Below are positions 8,742-17,739 of a stretch of DNA of 64,000 nucleotides, piece by piece (position 1 is the stretch's first letter; each line of letters starts with the position of its first letter). Under the pieces are notes generated by a model, which was not told the origin of the DNA, did no database searches, and saw only the letters and a list, made by a program, of their open reading frames with translations. The stretch comes from G963556115 sp963675945. GTDB lineage: Bacteria > Planctomycetota > SZUA-567. Both the position numbers and the translations under genes were made by a program. The stretch lies in the NCBI GenBank assembly GCA_963675945.1, contig OY780932.1:2108001-2172000 (forward strand), given 5' to 3'.

Positions 8742-8781
8742 ATAATTTTATAGTATTGTGTATGCAATACTATAAAATTAT
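8742..8781. repeat. Perfect 17-bp inverted repeat, AT-rich
   Basis: ATAATTTTATAGTATTG (8742-8758) pairs perfectly with 8765-8781 across a 6-base loop. It stands directly beside the groEL terminator at 8788, so the pair could form a tandem terminator or an mRNA 3' end stabiliser. The rest of the 8491-8850 spacer holds nothing that I recognise. Confidence 0.65.
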
Positions 8782-8784
8782 AAT

Positions 8785-8815
8785 AAATGAGAGCAGGGGG
8801 GAGATCCTGCTCTCA
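8785..8815 (-). terminator. Terminator of the groEL-groES-groEL cluster
   Basis: Read on the minus strand, a 10-bp stem (8806-8815 with 8788-8797, TGAGAGCAGG type) is followed by TTTATTATAATTTTA, 36 bases after the groEL stop codon. Confidence 0.75.
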
Positions 8816-8850
8816 AAGTTGCTATTGATAATATAACATTTTTAATTATA

Positions 8851-10473
8851 TTAGTTTACCGCACCAATTACCGCTTCAGCATCTTCGCCGGTTGGGTAGT
8901 CGGTAACCATGGCTTCGACCGTCAGCAGAAGAGTAGCAATACTTGCAGCATTCTGAAGGGCGCTACGGGTAACCTTGGTCGGATCTACTACTCCATCTTT
9001 GAGTAGATCGGTAAACTCACCGGTACGGGCATTATAGCCGTCATTAGCGCCGTCCATCTCGATAACCTCCTGCGCAATAACCGAACCGTCGATACCGCTG
9101 TTCTCGGCGATGGTCTTGATCGGAGCCTTTACCGCATCCAGAATAATATCGACTCCAAGTTTTTCGTCACCCCTGGCCTTGGAACGTACAGCTTCAATAA
9201 CGCTGGCAGCCTTGAGCAGGGCGGTACCGCCGCCAGCGACAATACCTTCTTGTGACGCGGCGCGGGCTGCATGTAGAGCGTCCTCGACGCGAGCCTTCTT
9301 CTCCTTCATCGCTTCTTCGGTAGCTGCACCGATATTCAGGATGGCGACTCCTCCGGTAAGCTTGGCCAGGCGTTCCTGGAGCTTCTCGCGGTCGTAGTCG
9401 GAGGAGGTGGTCTCAATGCGTTTCTTGATGGTGCTGATACGGGTATTCAGATCGGCTTTCTTACCAGCTCCGTTGACGATAGTGGTGTTCTCCTTCTCCA
9501 CGATAATGTTCTTGGCACTGCCGAGGTCTTCGAGTTCGACTGCGTCAAGCTTTAGTCCGAGGTCTTCGGTAATCGCCTTGCCGCCAGTAAGAATTGCGAT
9601 GTCCTCCAGCATTGCCTTGCGGCGGTCGCCGAAGCCTGGAGCTTTGACCGCACAGACATTGATCGTGCCGCGGATCTTGTTTACCACCAGCGCTGCCAGT
9701 ACCTCGTTCTCCACCTCTTCCGAGATGATGAGTAGCGGTCTGCCCGCAGCAGCAACCTTCTCCAGAACCGGAATAAAGTCTCTGAGATTACTGATTTTCT
9801 TCTCGTGGATCAGGATGTAGGCGTCTTCCATGACACAGCTCATCTTGGTAGTGTCGGTGATGAAGTATGGGCTCTGGTAACCCTTATCAAACTGCATGCC
9901 TTCGACCAGGTCCATCGTGGTCTCCATACTCTTGGCCTCTTCAACCTGGATAACCCCTTCAGTGCCTACCTTCTCCATGGCTTCAGCGATGATGCTGCCG
10001 ATCTCGGCGTCGTTATTGGCTGAGATAGTAGCTACAGAAGCGATATCGGACTTCTTCTTACAGGGGATGCTGATCTTCTCGATATGGGCGACTACCGCCA
10101 CTACCGCCATATCCACACCACGCCGGATAGCCATCGGGTCGGCTCCGCCGGTCACCAGCTTCAGCCCGGCGCTATAGATAGCTTCGGCTAGAACGGTAGC
10201 GGTAGTGGTACCGTCACCGGCTATGTCCGAGGTCTTGGAAGCTACCTCCTTGATCATCTGAGCGCCCATGTTTTCAAAGGGATCTTCAAGCTCTATCTCT
10301 TTCGCTACAGTTACTCCGTCTTTGGTTATACCCGGGCCGCCGAATCCCTTCTGGTAGACTACATTATGTCCGGTTGGCCCCATAGTAGACTTGACCGCTT
10401 TGGCTAGTTTGCTGACTCCAGAAAGAATCTTCTGGCGTGCGTCATTGCTAAACATCAACTGTTTGCCTGCCAT
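8851..10473 (-). CDS. groEL: 60-kDa chaperonin GroEL, paralogue without GGM tail
   Basis: ATP-driven protein-folding ring subunit, 540 residues, full length. Seen: KSTMGPTGHNVV, the nucleotide loop IAGDGTTTATVLAEAI, ATISANND, PGFGDRRKAML and RVEDALHAARAASQEGIVAGGG with the catalytic Asp of the VEDAL box. The C-terminus ends YPTGEDAEAVIGAVN with none of the Gly-Gly-Met repeats found in the neighbouring paralogue. It is the last gene of the cluster, 57 bases after groES. Divergent duplicate GroELs often take on specialised clients. Which one is the housekeeping copy is inferred, not shown. Confidence 0.95.
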   Translation of the reverse strand: MAGKQLMFSNDARQKILSGVSKLAKAVKSTMGPTGHNVVYQKGFGGPGITKDGVTVAKEIELEDPFENMGAQMIKEVASKTSDIAGDGTTTATVLAEAIYSAGLKLVTGGADPMAIRRGVDMAVVAVVAHIEKISIPCKKKSDIASVATISANNDAEIGSIIAEAMEKVGTEGVIQVEEAKSMETTMDLVEGMQFDKGYQSPYFITDTTKMSCVMEDAYILIHEKKISNLRDFIPVLEKVAAAGRPLLIISEEVENEVLAALVVNKIRGTINVCAVKAPGFGDRRKAMLEDIAILTGGKAITEDLGLKLDAVELEDLGSAKNIIVEKENTTIVNGAGKKADLNTRISTIKKRIETTSSDYDREKLQERLAKLTGGVAILNIGAATEEAMKEKKARVEDALHAARAASQEGIVAGGGTALLKAASVIEAVRSKARGDEKLGVDIILDAVKAPIKTIAENSGIDGSVIAQEVIEMDGANDGYNARTGEFTDLLKDGVVDPTKVTRSALQNAASIATLLLTVEAMVTDYPTGEDAEAVIGAVN

Positions 10474-10530
10474 ATTATTTTCTCCTAATTAGTTTGGTTA
10501 ATATCTTGATAAAAACAACCTGCGCCGGGC

Positions 10531-10881
10531 TTAGAGCTTGGCAAGAATGTCTGATTCACGCATTATAAGCAGTGACTCATCAGCGACCTTGACCTCGGTG
10601 CCGCTGTACTTGCCGAAGAGAACCTTGTCACCGGGCACGACATCGAGGGTGGCACGGGCACCGCTGTCCAGGAGTTTGCCTGAACCTACCGCTATTACGA
10701 TACCTTCCTGTGGCTTCTCCTGGGCTGAACCCGGGAGGATAATACCGCCGGCGGTTGTCTCTTCGGCTTCAACCCGTTTGACCACAATGCGGTCATCAAG
10801 GGGGCGGAGGTTGACAGCGGGGGCGGTGGTGGTCTTCTTGCTGGTCTTTTTAGTTGTTTTTTTGGTCTTACACTTGGCCAT
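10531..10881 (-). CDS. groES: Co-chaperonin GroES with Lys/Thr-rich N-terminal extension
   Basis: The lid of the GroEL cage. Residues about 24-116 are a normal GroES: NLRPLDDRIVVKR, the mobile loop AEETTAGGIILPGSAQEKP, and GDKVLFGKYSGTEV. Before this lie about 23 residues made almost only of Lys and Thr (MAKCKTKKTTKKTSKKTTT) that canonical GroES lacks. No later in-frame Met precedes the conserved NLRPL, and AGGAG precedes this ATG, so the extension is probably translated. It lies between two groEL genes, which could share it. Confidence 0.95.
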   Translation of the reverse strand: MAKCKTKKTTKKTSKKTTTAPAVNLRPLDDRIVVKRVEAEETTAGGIILPGSAQEKPQEGIVIAVGSGKLLDSGARATLDVVPGDKVLFGKYSGTEVKVADESLLIMRESDILAKL

Positions 10882-10958
10882 TTTCTACTCCTAATCTCTG
10901 TATTCTAATATAAATAAGCTAATTTAATTATTGGGTGCTAGGCTGGTCGGGGCAGGGC

Positions 10959-12650
10959 TTACATCATGCCGCCCATACCTCCCATACCTCCCATACCTCC
11001 CATACCACCCATGCCGCCCATACCTCCCATGCCACCCATACCGCTCATGTCCGGCATACCGGCACCGTCTTCAGAAGGAATATCGGCGATGAGACATTCG
11101 GTGGTGAGGAGTAGGCCCGCAACCGATGCGGCGTTGCGCAGTGCGGTGATCTCGACCTTGGCCGGATCAATAACACCACCTTTGATCATATCCACGTAAG
11201 TATCGGTCAGGGCGTTGTAACCTTCGTTGCCTGAAGCCTTCTTGACCTTGCGTACCACGACCGCTCCGTCGACACCAGCATTATCCGCGAGCTGGCGCAG
11301 AGGAGCTTCGACCGCCTTGCGTACAATCTCTACGCCGGTGGCCTTCTCGTCCTTGAACTTGAGCTTGTCCAGAGTAGTCGCTGCAGCACGAATAATGGCT
11401 ACGCCACCACCAGGAACAATGCCGCTCTCAACCGCGCACCGGGTGGCGTTGAGGGCGTCTTCAAAGCGATCCTTCTTCTCCTTCATGTCACTCTCGGTAG
11501 CCGCACCGACATTGATCTCGGCAATACCGCCGATAAGCTTGGCGATACGCTCTTGGAGCTTCTCTTTGTCGTACTCGGAGGTGGATTTTTTATACGCGTT
11601 CCTGATCTCTTCGACCCGGGCGTCGATTGCTGCTTTGCTGCCGGCACCCTTGGTAATAGTTGTATTGTCGGTATCGACGACAACCTTCTGGGCACTGCCG
11701 AGGTCGTCGAGGGTTACGTCTTCAAGCTTTATCCCGAGATCCTTCATGATAGCACGGCCGCCGGTCATGATGGCGATATCCTCCATCATGGCCTTACGGC
11801 GGTCGCCAAAGCCAGGAGCCTTGACCGCGCAGACATTGATGATGCCGCGCATCTTGTTGACCACTAGGGTGGCCAGAGCTTCGCCCTCGATATCATCGGC
11901 AATTATCAGTAACGGGGAGCTGGATTTGCTAATAGCTTCAAGCAGAGGAACCAGATCTTTGGCGTTTGAGATTTTGTCTTCGTAGACCAGAATATTACAC
12001 TTCTCCAGCGAGGCTTCCATGTTCTCAGGATTGGTGCAGAAGTGTGGGGAGAGGTAGCCGCGATCGAACTGCATACCTTCAACGACATCAATCACAGTCT
12101 CCATGGATTTGCCGCTCTCGATGGTAATGACCCCGTCTTTGCCGACTTTCTCCATGGCTTCGGCGATGGTGTTGCCGATGTTTGCGTCATTATTGGCAGA
12201 AATAGTGGCTACAGCGGCGTAGTCTTTCTTGCCTTTTACCGGTACCGCCATCTTCTCAACCTCGGCGCAGATAACTTCAACGGCGGCGTCGATGCCGGCT
12301 TTGAGCTCCATCGGATTGGCTCCGGCGACAACATTCTTCAGACCTTCCAGGAAGATTGATTCGGCAAGGACGGTGGCTGTGGTTGTACCGTCGCCAGCGA
12401 TGTCATTGGTCTTGCTGGCCGCTTCCTTGACCAGTTGCGCGCCCATGTTCTCATACTTGTCGTTGAATTCAATCTCCTGCGCAACCGTTACGCCATCCTT
12501 GGTGATGGTCGGGCTGCCCCAGGATTTGTCCAGAACTACATTGCGCCCGCGTGGGCCGAGAGTTGCCTTGACGGCGCGTGATAGTTTTACCACACCTTCT
12601 TTGACGCTGTTACGGGCGTCGGTAGAGAATTGCAGTTGTTTAGCTGGCAT
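10959..12650 (-). CDS. groEL: 60-kDa chaperonin GroEL with (GGM)8 tail
   Basis: 563 residues, full-length chaperonin: KATLGPRGRNVVLDKSWG, IAGDGTTTATVLAESI, ATISANND, PGFGDRRKAM, FEDALNATRCAVESGIVPGGG. The tail is eight consecutive Gly-Gly-Met units ending in an extra Met, the flexible cavity-floor tail of canonical GroEL, which suggests this is the housekeeping copy. It is the first gene of the cluster, with GGAG before the ATG. The usual order is groES-groEL, so groEL-first is notable. No CIRCE (HrcA operator) is visible upstream. Confidence 0.96.
   Translation of the reverse strand: MPAKQLQFSTDARNSVKEGVVKLSRAVKATLGPRGRNVVLDKSWGSPTITKDGVTVAQEIEFNDKYENMGAQLVKEAASKTNDIAGDGTTTATVLAESIFLEGLKNVVAGANPMELKAGIDAAVEVICAEVEKMAVPVKGKKDYAAVATISANNDANIGNTIAEAMEKVGKDGVITIESGKSMETVIDVVEGMQFDRGYLSPHFCTNPENMEASLEKCNILVYEDKISNAKDLVPLLEAISKSSSPLLIIADDIEGEALATLVVNKMRGIINVCAVKAPGFGDRRKAMMEDIAIMTGGRAIMKDLGIKLEDVTLDDLGSAQKVVVDTDNTTITKGAGSKAAIDARVEEIRNAYKKSTSEYDKEKLQERIAKLIGGIAEINVGAATESDMKEKKDRFEDALNATRCAVESGIVPGGGVAIIRAAATTLDKLKFKDEKATGVEIVRKAVEAPLRQLADNAGVDGAVVVRKVKKASGNEGYNALTDTYVDMIKGGVIDPAKVEITALRNAASVAGLLLTTECLIADIPSEDGAGMPDMSGMGGMGGMGGMGGMGGMGGMGGMGGMM
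10970..11043. repeat. 9-bp tandem repeat coding the GroEL GGM tail
   Basis: Eight near-identical 9-base units (TCCCATACC type on the plus strand) encode the Gly-Gly-Met tail. Synonymous changes break up some units. Tandem units like these can expand or contract by slippage. Confidence 0.85.
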
Positions 12651-12879
12651 TTATTTATCTCCTTTTACCAATTATAAAAACTATAACTATATATATGTAA
12701 ACAAATCATATTACGATTATTATTTACAATTATCCTATGAAGATGAATCAAAGTAATATCTCGTGCAATATCCGTGCCAGTTTTGTGGGCGGTTGGAGGT
12801 GGGGCATTTGGGAAATAGAGGATAGCTTTGTGTGAGTATAACCAATTGAAAAATAACTAGTTATAATGGTTGCAAAAAG
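12651..12879. other. AT-rich leader upstream of the chaperonin cluster
   Basis: Contains the ribosome binding site (AAGGAGA, minus strand) of the first groEL and AT-rich sequence that probably holds its promoter. I could not define -35/-10 boxes with confidence, and no TTAGCACTC-N9-GAGTGCTAA element is present. Confidence 0.45.
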
Positions 12880-12919
12880 TACACCCCCTAACTTGGAAGG
12901 TCGGGGGGCGGAGGGTGTA
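12872..12919 (-). terminator. Probable terminator of the sugar kinase gene
   Basis: Read on the minus strand, TACACCC (12919-12913) pairs with GGGTGTA (12886-12880) around a C/G-rich loop that can pair further, and CTTTTTG follows. It lies about 100 bases after the kinase stop codon. Confidence 0.5.
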
Positions 12920-13017
12920 TGTCAGTTCTACCTTGATCATAGAGCTTGAGGTTGTCACATTGACCCGCATGGGCTTGCGCAGCCAGTTACGCTCTACAAG
13001 TTATAAACGCAGGAAAA

Positions 13018-14520
13018 TCAGTCGTTTTGAACTGCGGCGATAAAGGCTGCAGTGTAGCCGGCGATGCCTCCAATACCGGCGGGGGCAACCCTGGTCTTTT
13101 CAATTTTGCAGATACCGCTCTTCAGGTTCTTGGGGTCGACTTTGTCCAGCGCCGACCTGGCCAACAGGGCCGCACCGATGGCGGTAGCTTCCTTGAGGTT
13201 GGTAATGGAGACCTCGGCCTGCGGGTAGTAGTCGGCCAGTAGCTGGCAGTAGGCGCTGTTATTGCAGAATCCGCCCTCGGTGAAGAGTGAATCGGCGCCG
13301 TTGTAGCCGGTGTAATTGAGTGCAATCACGGTCTGGGCGACCAGCGAAGCGTTGAGCGCAGCATAAGCCTCTTCTCGATCGCTAAAGATCCGCTTGCGGA
13401 TCTCCTCGAGCTGCTCAATATCCTCCAGGCTGTAGCTGATACCGTCCTTGAGCACTCGCGGTTTTGACTCTGGGAAGATGCCGACGCCCTTGATTACTGA
13501 CGGGATGAAGAGGAAGTCTGCGTCCTGAATCACCTTATTGTAGGTGGTTTCATTGAACGCTGGCATCCCCTGTGTGCCGAAGTGTTTTTCCAAGATAGTA
13601 TTGTAGCGTTCGTACTCCAGACCGCCCATGAAGATAATGGTCTTGACCGGGTCGTTATAGGCATCGATATTATAATAGACGGTACGCCCTAGATCCTCGG
13701 GGTTGAAGCTGATCTTCTGGCTCGGGTGCATAATTACACACCAGGTGCCGGTGGAGTTGAGTACAAAATCCTCTTCATTATTGATCAGGTACGGCAGGAG
13801 GCTGGAGTTGGAGTCATGGATACCGGCGGTGACGATACACTCCGTGCTGATGCCGGTGCGCGTTGCAACTTCTGGGGTGATAGTACCGATGACATCCCAG
13901 GGTTGGCTGAGGTTGGAAGGCAGGAGCTTGGATATACCGAGCTCGGAAGCAATCCGGGAGTATGACTCGTGATACGGGTCATAGAGAAAGGTGTGGCTGC
14001 CTAGCGACGTACTTTCAATAGCGGCATTACCGGTGAGTTTGTAACCGAAGTACTGGGGGTAGAATAAGATCTTGGTCGTTCGGGCAAAGTCTTGCGGGTA
14101 TTTGAGCTGGGCAAAGTGTAGAATTCGGGAGGTATTGATCATACTACCGATGGCAGCTGTGGCGGTCTCCTTCTGCAATTCTTCGAAGCTGCCGAAACGC
14201 TCGAAGAAGCGTCGGTCTATTTCCTCTCCCGCCTCGTTGGTGTAGGAGATTGTGGGTATGGAGAAATTATCTGTCTCGTCCAGGCAGACGACATTGGTGC
14301 TGTGGGTGGTTATCGAGATGGCATCAATGGTATGTTCCTTGGCAAAATCGCTGAGCTGTTCAAAGAACCACTCTTCCACTGCCGCGGTCTGCTCGACCCG
14401 GATGCCGTCCTCCTGCTCAAGCTCAGCAAAGGCTTTCTTTCTGGTCTCGATGATTTCCAGATTATTGTTGAAGAGTAAGATCTTCTTGTTGGTTTTACCG
14501 ATATCGAGTACGATTATCAT
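13018..14520 (-). CDS. FGGY-family carbohydrate kinase (fuculo-/rhamnulo-/ribulokinase type)
   Basis: A sugar kinase of about 500 residues that would phosphorylate a ketose using ATP. The start is placed at ATG 14520 (MIIVLDIGKTNKK, after GAGGAA), because the 21 codons upstream of it lack family similarity. Seen: phosphate-1 loop DIGKTNKK, TTHSTNVVCLD, the catalytic AGIHDSNSS (Asp of the FGGY family), and the adenosine-site LNSTGTW. It lies 140 bases downstream of the FucI-type isomerase on the same strand, so the two probably act in sequence on an aldose-derived ketose. L-fucose or a related 6-deoxy or pentose sugar is the best guess. The exact substrate is not readable. Confidence 0.87.
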   Translation of the reverse strand: MIIVLDIGKTNKKILLFNNNLEIIETRKKAFAELEQEDGIRVEQTAAVEEWFFEQLSDFAKEHTIDAISITTHSTNVVCLDETDNFSIPTISYTNEAGEEIDRRFFERFGSFEELQKETATAAIGSMINTSRILHFAQLKYPQDFARTTKILFYPQYFGYKLTGNAAIESTSLGSHTFLYDPYHESYSRIASELGISKLLPSNLSQPWDVIGTITPEVATRTGISTECIVTAGIHDSNSSLLPYLINNEEDFVLNSTGTWCVIMHPSQKISFNPEDLGRTVYYNIDAYNDPVKTIIFMGGLEYERYNTILEKHFGTQGMPAFNETTYNKVIQDADFLFIPSVIKGVGIFPESKPRVLKDGISYSLEDIEQLEEIRKRIFSDREEAYAALNASLVAQTVIALNYTGYNGADSLFTEGGFCNNSAYCQLLADYYPQAEVSITNLKEATAIGAALLARSALDKVDPKNLKSGICKIEKTRVAPAGIGGIAGYTAAFIAAVQND

Positions 14521-14660
14521 AATTATTTCCTCTTTAAAAAAACCGGTTAAAGGGGTGAGTGTCCAAGAATACCTCTCGGACACTCTGTGTGTGTTGTTTG
14601 CACTGGGTGCATTTTACTGCTTGTTTGTGTGAAATAACAGATTTAGCTGTAGTCTGCCGG

Positions 14661-16376
14661 TTAGCTATTGGCCAGAAGCATTTTGGTCTTCTCTTCACCA
14701 CCGTTGATCAGATAGAGCAGTGGAGTTGGACGGTCTACACCTTCGATATAATCCGGTCTAGCCTGCCATGGAGTGACCGAGAGGACGTTGGTCATATCCA
14801 TCCAGTACTGGAGTCTGGCCGGTGCGAGATTCCAGGTCATATGGAAGTGGTTGGCCGGTGAGTACTGTTTGTACTCGTCCATAGTTGCGTACTTTGGCGT
14901 AACCCAGGTGTGCGGCCAGGTGACGTTCGAGCTGTTGGCGACCTTGTCGGCGAGGGCTGCTGGCAGATCGATGGTGAAGGCTTCGTCCCAGATGAGGCTG
15001 AACATGCCGCTCAGGCTGCTGTAAGCCAAACGTGAAGCGATACCGTTGATGCCTCCGGGTGAGACGAAGGTGACGCTGTTGCCGCCACCGGGGAAGTAGT
15101 ACTCCTCTGCCCAAGGCAGAGCGACATGCTTCATGATCTCCTCGACGCTGGCGCCTGGCATTGCCGCCCAGTTCAGGCTGGCAGAGCCAGAGTTGTCGCC
15201 GTCGATAAAGCCTTTGGTCGCCCAGATGTCGTCTTCGATGTAGGAAATATCCAGTTCTTTGGCGATGCCGATAGCCTCTTCAGCCGACCAGACCTTGCGG
15301 AAATCCATGAAGAGCGGTGGGTTGCCGCCGGAGAGCCAGGTTTTGAAGAGCATGGTAAGCAGAGCCTGATTATCCGCTTCGGTAGCGAATGGAATTGGCG
15401 CCTTGGCTCCGTTGTGGTCGAAGGTGGAGTTGAAGAGTGATTCGGCCAGGTCGCAGATCGGCAGCGGAATACCGCGAGGGTCACTACCCCATTCGAGCTG
15501 GTTCATGAATGAACCGCCGACCGCGTTGATATCCTTGAGCAGGTCGCGCATGATCAGGTACATCGCCAGTGACTTCTCAAAGATCGGTTCTTTGTCCGGG
15601 CTTGGAATGGCAATACGTGAACCGAGGTGTCCCTTGGCCCAGTTGCAGAGCTCTTTGAGTTCGTTCTTGTCGTAAGCACCCTTGTTCAGCATGTCGGCCA
15701 GCAGCTTCATATCGAGCCGAGCAATCTCCAGACCGAAGGTATTACGCGTAGGAATAATGTGGCTCAGAGCTGTCTCCATGCCCATTGAATCGTGGCCGAA
15801 GACGACGACGCGTTTGCCCTTGAGACCGACAGTGGTGAGCGCACCATAACACCAGTCCACCAGATCATCAATAGTCTTCTGGGTTGGGATCGGATCCTGG
15901 CCGAAGTCTGCCCAGGAACCGATGTTCAGGTGGGACAGAATGCCTGATTGCGCCATGGCGCCGTTGACGGCGTGCGCAAATACGACACCAGGCTTCGGTG
16001 CACTGTTACCGCAGGTGACATTGACTGGGGTGCCTTTGGGGAAGTGTGAAAGTAAGCTGATAAGCGTGAGCTGAGGGAATGACCAGGTATCTGGAGTACA
16101 GATGATGGCCTTTACCCCTGCTTCCTTGAACTGCTTGGCAACGATGTCCGCTTCCTTCTCGCCGATGATCAGGGTTGTAGAATAGACAAAATTGGCAGAA
16201 CGTCCGTCCGGCATGATGACGCGCTCGGAGATCGACTCGGCTATACGCTTGATGATATTGACGGTTCTGTCGCAGGATGCCTGATCGATACGGGGGTCGG
16301 CTGCGGCACAGATACCAAAGGTTACTACATCTGGATCTGAATTGCTCGGAACTGCAAGCTCAATCGGTTTGCTCAT
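14661..16376 (-). CDS. fucI: L-fucose isomerase-family protein (aldose-ketose isomerase)
   Basis: A protein of about 571 residues with the FucI/AraA fold. It matches FucI around the Mn site: the Glu of FATEADNQALL, the Asp of LFMDFRKVW and the His of ANHFHMTWN. NSTFDHNGAKAPIPFATE, GSASLNWAAMPG and SNVTWPHTW also follow FucI order. It would convert an aldose (L-fucose or a relative) to its 2-ketose. ATG 16376 is preferred over a TTG three codons upstream, because AAAGG lies 8 bases before it. It is the first gene of a two-gene unit with the FGGY kinase, divergent from an AraC regulator that likely controls it. The symbol is by family; the substrate may differ. Confidence 0.82.
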   Translation of the reverse strand: MSKPIELAVPSNSDPDVVTFGICAAADPRIDQASCDRTVNIIKRIAESISERVIMPDGRSANFVYSTTLIIGEKEADIVAKQFKEAGVKAIICTPDTWSFPQLTLISLLSHFPKGTPVNVTCGNSAPKPGVVFAHAVNGAMAQSGILSHLNIGSWADFGQDPIPTQKTIDDLVDWCYGALTTVGLKGKRVVVFGHDSMGMETALSHIIPTRNTFGLEIARLDMKLLADMLNKGAYDKNELKELCNWAKGHLGSRIAIPSPDKEPIFEKSLAMYLIMRDLLKDINAVGGSFMNQLEWGSDPRGIPLPICDLAESLFNSTFDHNGAKAPIPFATEADNQALLTMLFKTWLSGGNPPLFMDFRKVWSAEEAIGIAKELDISYIEDDIWATKGFIDGDNSGSASLNWAAMPGASVEEIMKHVALPWAEEYYFPGGGNSVTFVSPGGINGIASRLAYSSLSGMFSLIWDEAFTIDLPAALADKVANSSNVTWPHTWVTPKYATMDEYKQYSPANHFHMTWNLAPARLQYWMDMTNVLSVTPWQARPDYIEGVDRPTPLLYLINGGEEKTKMLLANS

Positions 16377-16500
16377 AATTATCAACCTTTCTTCTATTTT
16401 TAGAAATAAAAGTAAAAAACAAATTAAATAAAAGATGTTTATTACTATAATAGACTACTACATAAGGTCAAATTAAGCTATACAGTAAAGTGGATTTGTT

Positions 16501-17427
16501 ATGGATAAAAACGATATTTGGAATAATCTGGATCCGCAGCAACTCCATCAGGGATTTGCGCAGGTAAATCTGCGTATTCTCTGTATGCACTATTGGTGGC
16601 TGGAGGCCTGGAAGTATAACAATCTGGCGCTGCCTTTCTGGAGGATCTACTGGAATGACCGAGAAGGGGCGGAGATACTCTACAATAACACGGTTATTCC
16701 CCTGGAGAGTTCGCATCTGGCGGTGATCAGTCCGAATACCGAGTATAGCAGCCGCCTGAGTACCGATGATCTCTCGGACGGGGATCATCTCTACGGGGGG
16801 CCGAGTATTGTCAATACCCTCACCCCTCTCAGCGGTTCCAAGCCGCTCAACCGGAGTGCGCTCAACCATCTCTTTATTCACTTTACTCTCGGTATCGCCA
16901 ATACGATGCTGCCCCACGGTATCTTTCTGGTCGAGCTGGAGCCGGAGATGAAGTGGATGATCAAGGAGATGATCGGCTTCGGTACGGATAACCCCGGGGT
17001 CTTCTCCTTGCGGGAGTGCCTGGTGATCAATTCGTTTGTCTGCAGTGTGCTGGCGAAGGTGCCGCATCAGGAGTGGGGAACCGAGAGTTTGGTCGATAGC
17101 CGGATTCATGGTGCGCTCTTGACGATTGAGAAGAGCAGGGGCAGAATTCCTTCCAACTCTGAACTGGCGGAAGCGGCGTTTCTCAGTAAGGATGCTTTTA
17201 TCCGGGTCTTCAAGAAGGAGACCGGACTTTCGCCACATCAGTTTATTCTTAAGTATAAGGTGCAGGAGGCGGCGATGGAACTTCTGCATAACAAGTCGCT
17301 CGGGATTGAAGAGGTGGCGCGGGATTATGGTTTTGACGACCGGAATTACTTTACCCGAATTTTTACCAAGATAATCGGAGTCTCTCCGGCGAGATACCGG
17401 AAGATGTACTTGCTGGGGCGTGAATGA
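16501..17427 (+). CDS. AraC-family transcriptional regulator
   Basis: 308 residues. The N-terminal cupin-like half binds an effector (FWRIYWNDREGAEI, PNTEYSSRL). The C-terminal 100 residues hold two helix-turn-helix motifs (ELAEAAFLSKDAFIRVFKKE; VARDYGFDDRNYFTRIFTK) followed by GVSPARYRK. It is transcribed divergently from the fucI-like/kinase pair across a 124-base gap, the usual layout for a local sugar-responsive activator. Confidence 0.9.
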   Translation: MDKNDIWNNLDPQQLHQGFAQVNLRILCMHYWWLEAWKYNNLALPFWRIYWNDREGAEILYNNTVIPLESSHLAVISPNTEYSSRLSTDDLSDGDHLYGGPSIVNTLTPLSGSKPLNRSALNHLFIHFTLGIANTMLPHGIFLVELEPEMKWMIKEMIGFGTDNPGVFSLRECLVINSFVCSVLAKVPHQEWGTESLVDSRIHGALLTIEKSRGRIPSNSELAEAAFLSKDAFIRVFKKETGLSPHQFILKYKVQEAAMELLHNKSLGIEEVARDYGFDDRNYFTRIFTKIIGVSPARYRKMYLLGRE

Positions 17428-17528
17428 GGCTGGCGGTTTATCGGCAGGTTAAGGTATTAAAATTGCGGGAGTGATTTTTTAGATGATTAATGTGTAAGTA
17501 TTATGCCTTAAACTTTTGGTTAATCCTT

Positions 17529-17550
17529 GAAAATCACGTGAGTGATTTTC
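17529..17550. repeat. GAAAAT-type hairpin, copy 1
   Basis: GAAAATCAC-GTGA-GTGATTTTC, a 9-bp perfect stem, 102 bases after the AraC stop. Two further copies at 18920-18941 and 19400-19421 keep GAAAAT/ATTTTC and the pairing but change the inner pairs (TGC/GCA). May act as a terminator, although no T-run follows. Confidence 0.65.
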
Positions 17551-17739
17551 ATATTTATACCAATCTATTTATTAAACTTTTACCGGAAAGATAAATAAGT
17601 ATTCGCTTTTTAATAATACTGTCTTGTAATGCAGTATAATGTGAGTATTTCTTTAATAGTTTATGAATATGTCATGTTAATTGTTAAGGGTAAACTGGGG
17701 TTGTTATTATTTTTTACTATTTTAATATAAAGGGGTTAT

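Noticed and set aside
11227..11985. 252-codon plus-strand frame opposite groEL
   Set aside because: It is the Ser/Pro/Ala-rich shadow of the strongly conserved minus-strand GroEL and has no ribosome binding site or family match.
12651..12760. CIRCE/HrcA operator upstream of groEL
   Set aside because: No TTAGCACTC...GAGTGCTAA or near match in the leader.
16468..17289. 273-codon minus-strand frame opposite the AraC gene
   Set aside because: Shadow frame; the plus strand encodes a complete AraC regulator with both helix-turn-helix motifs.
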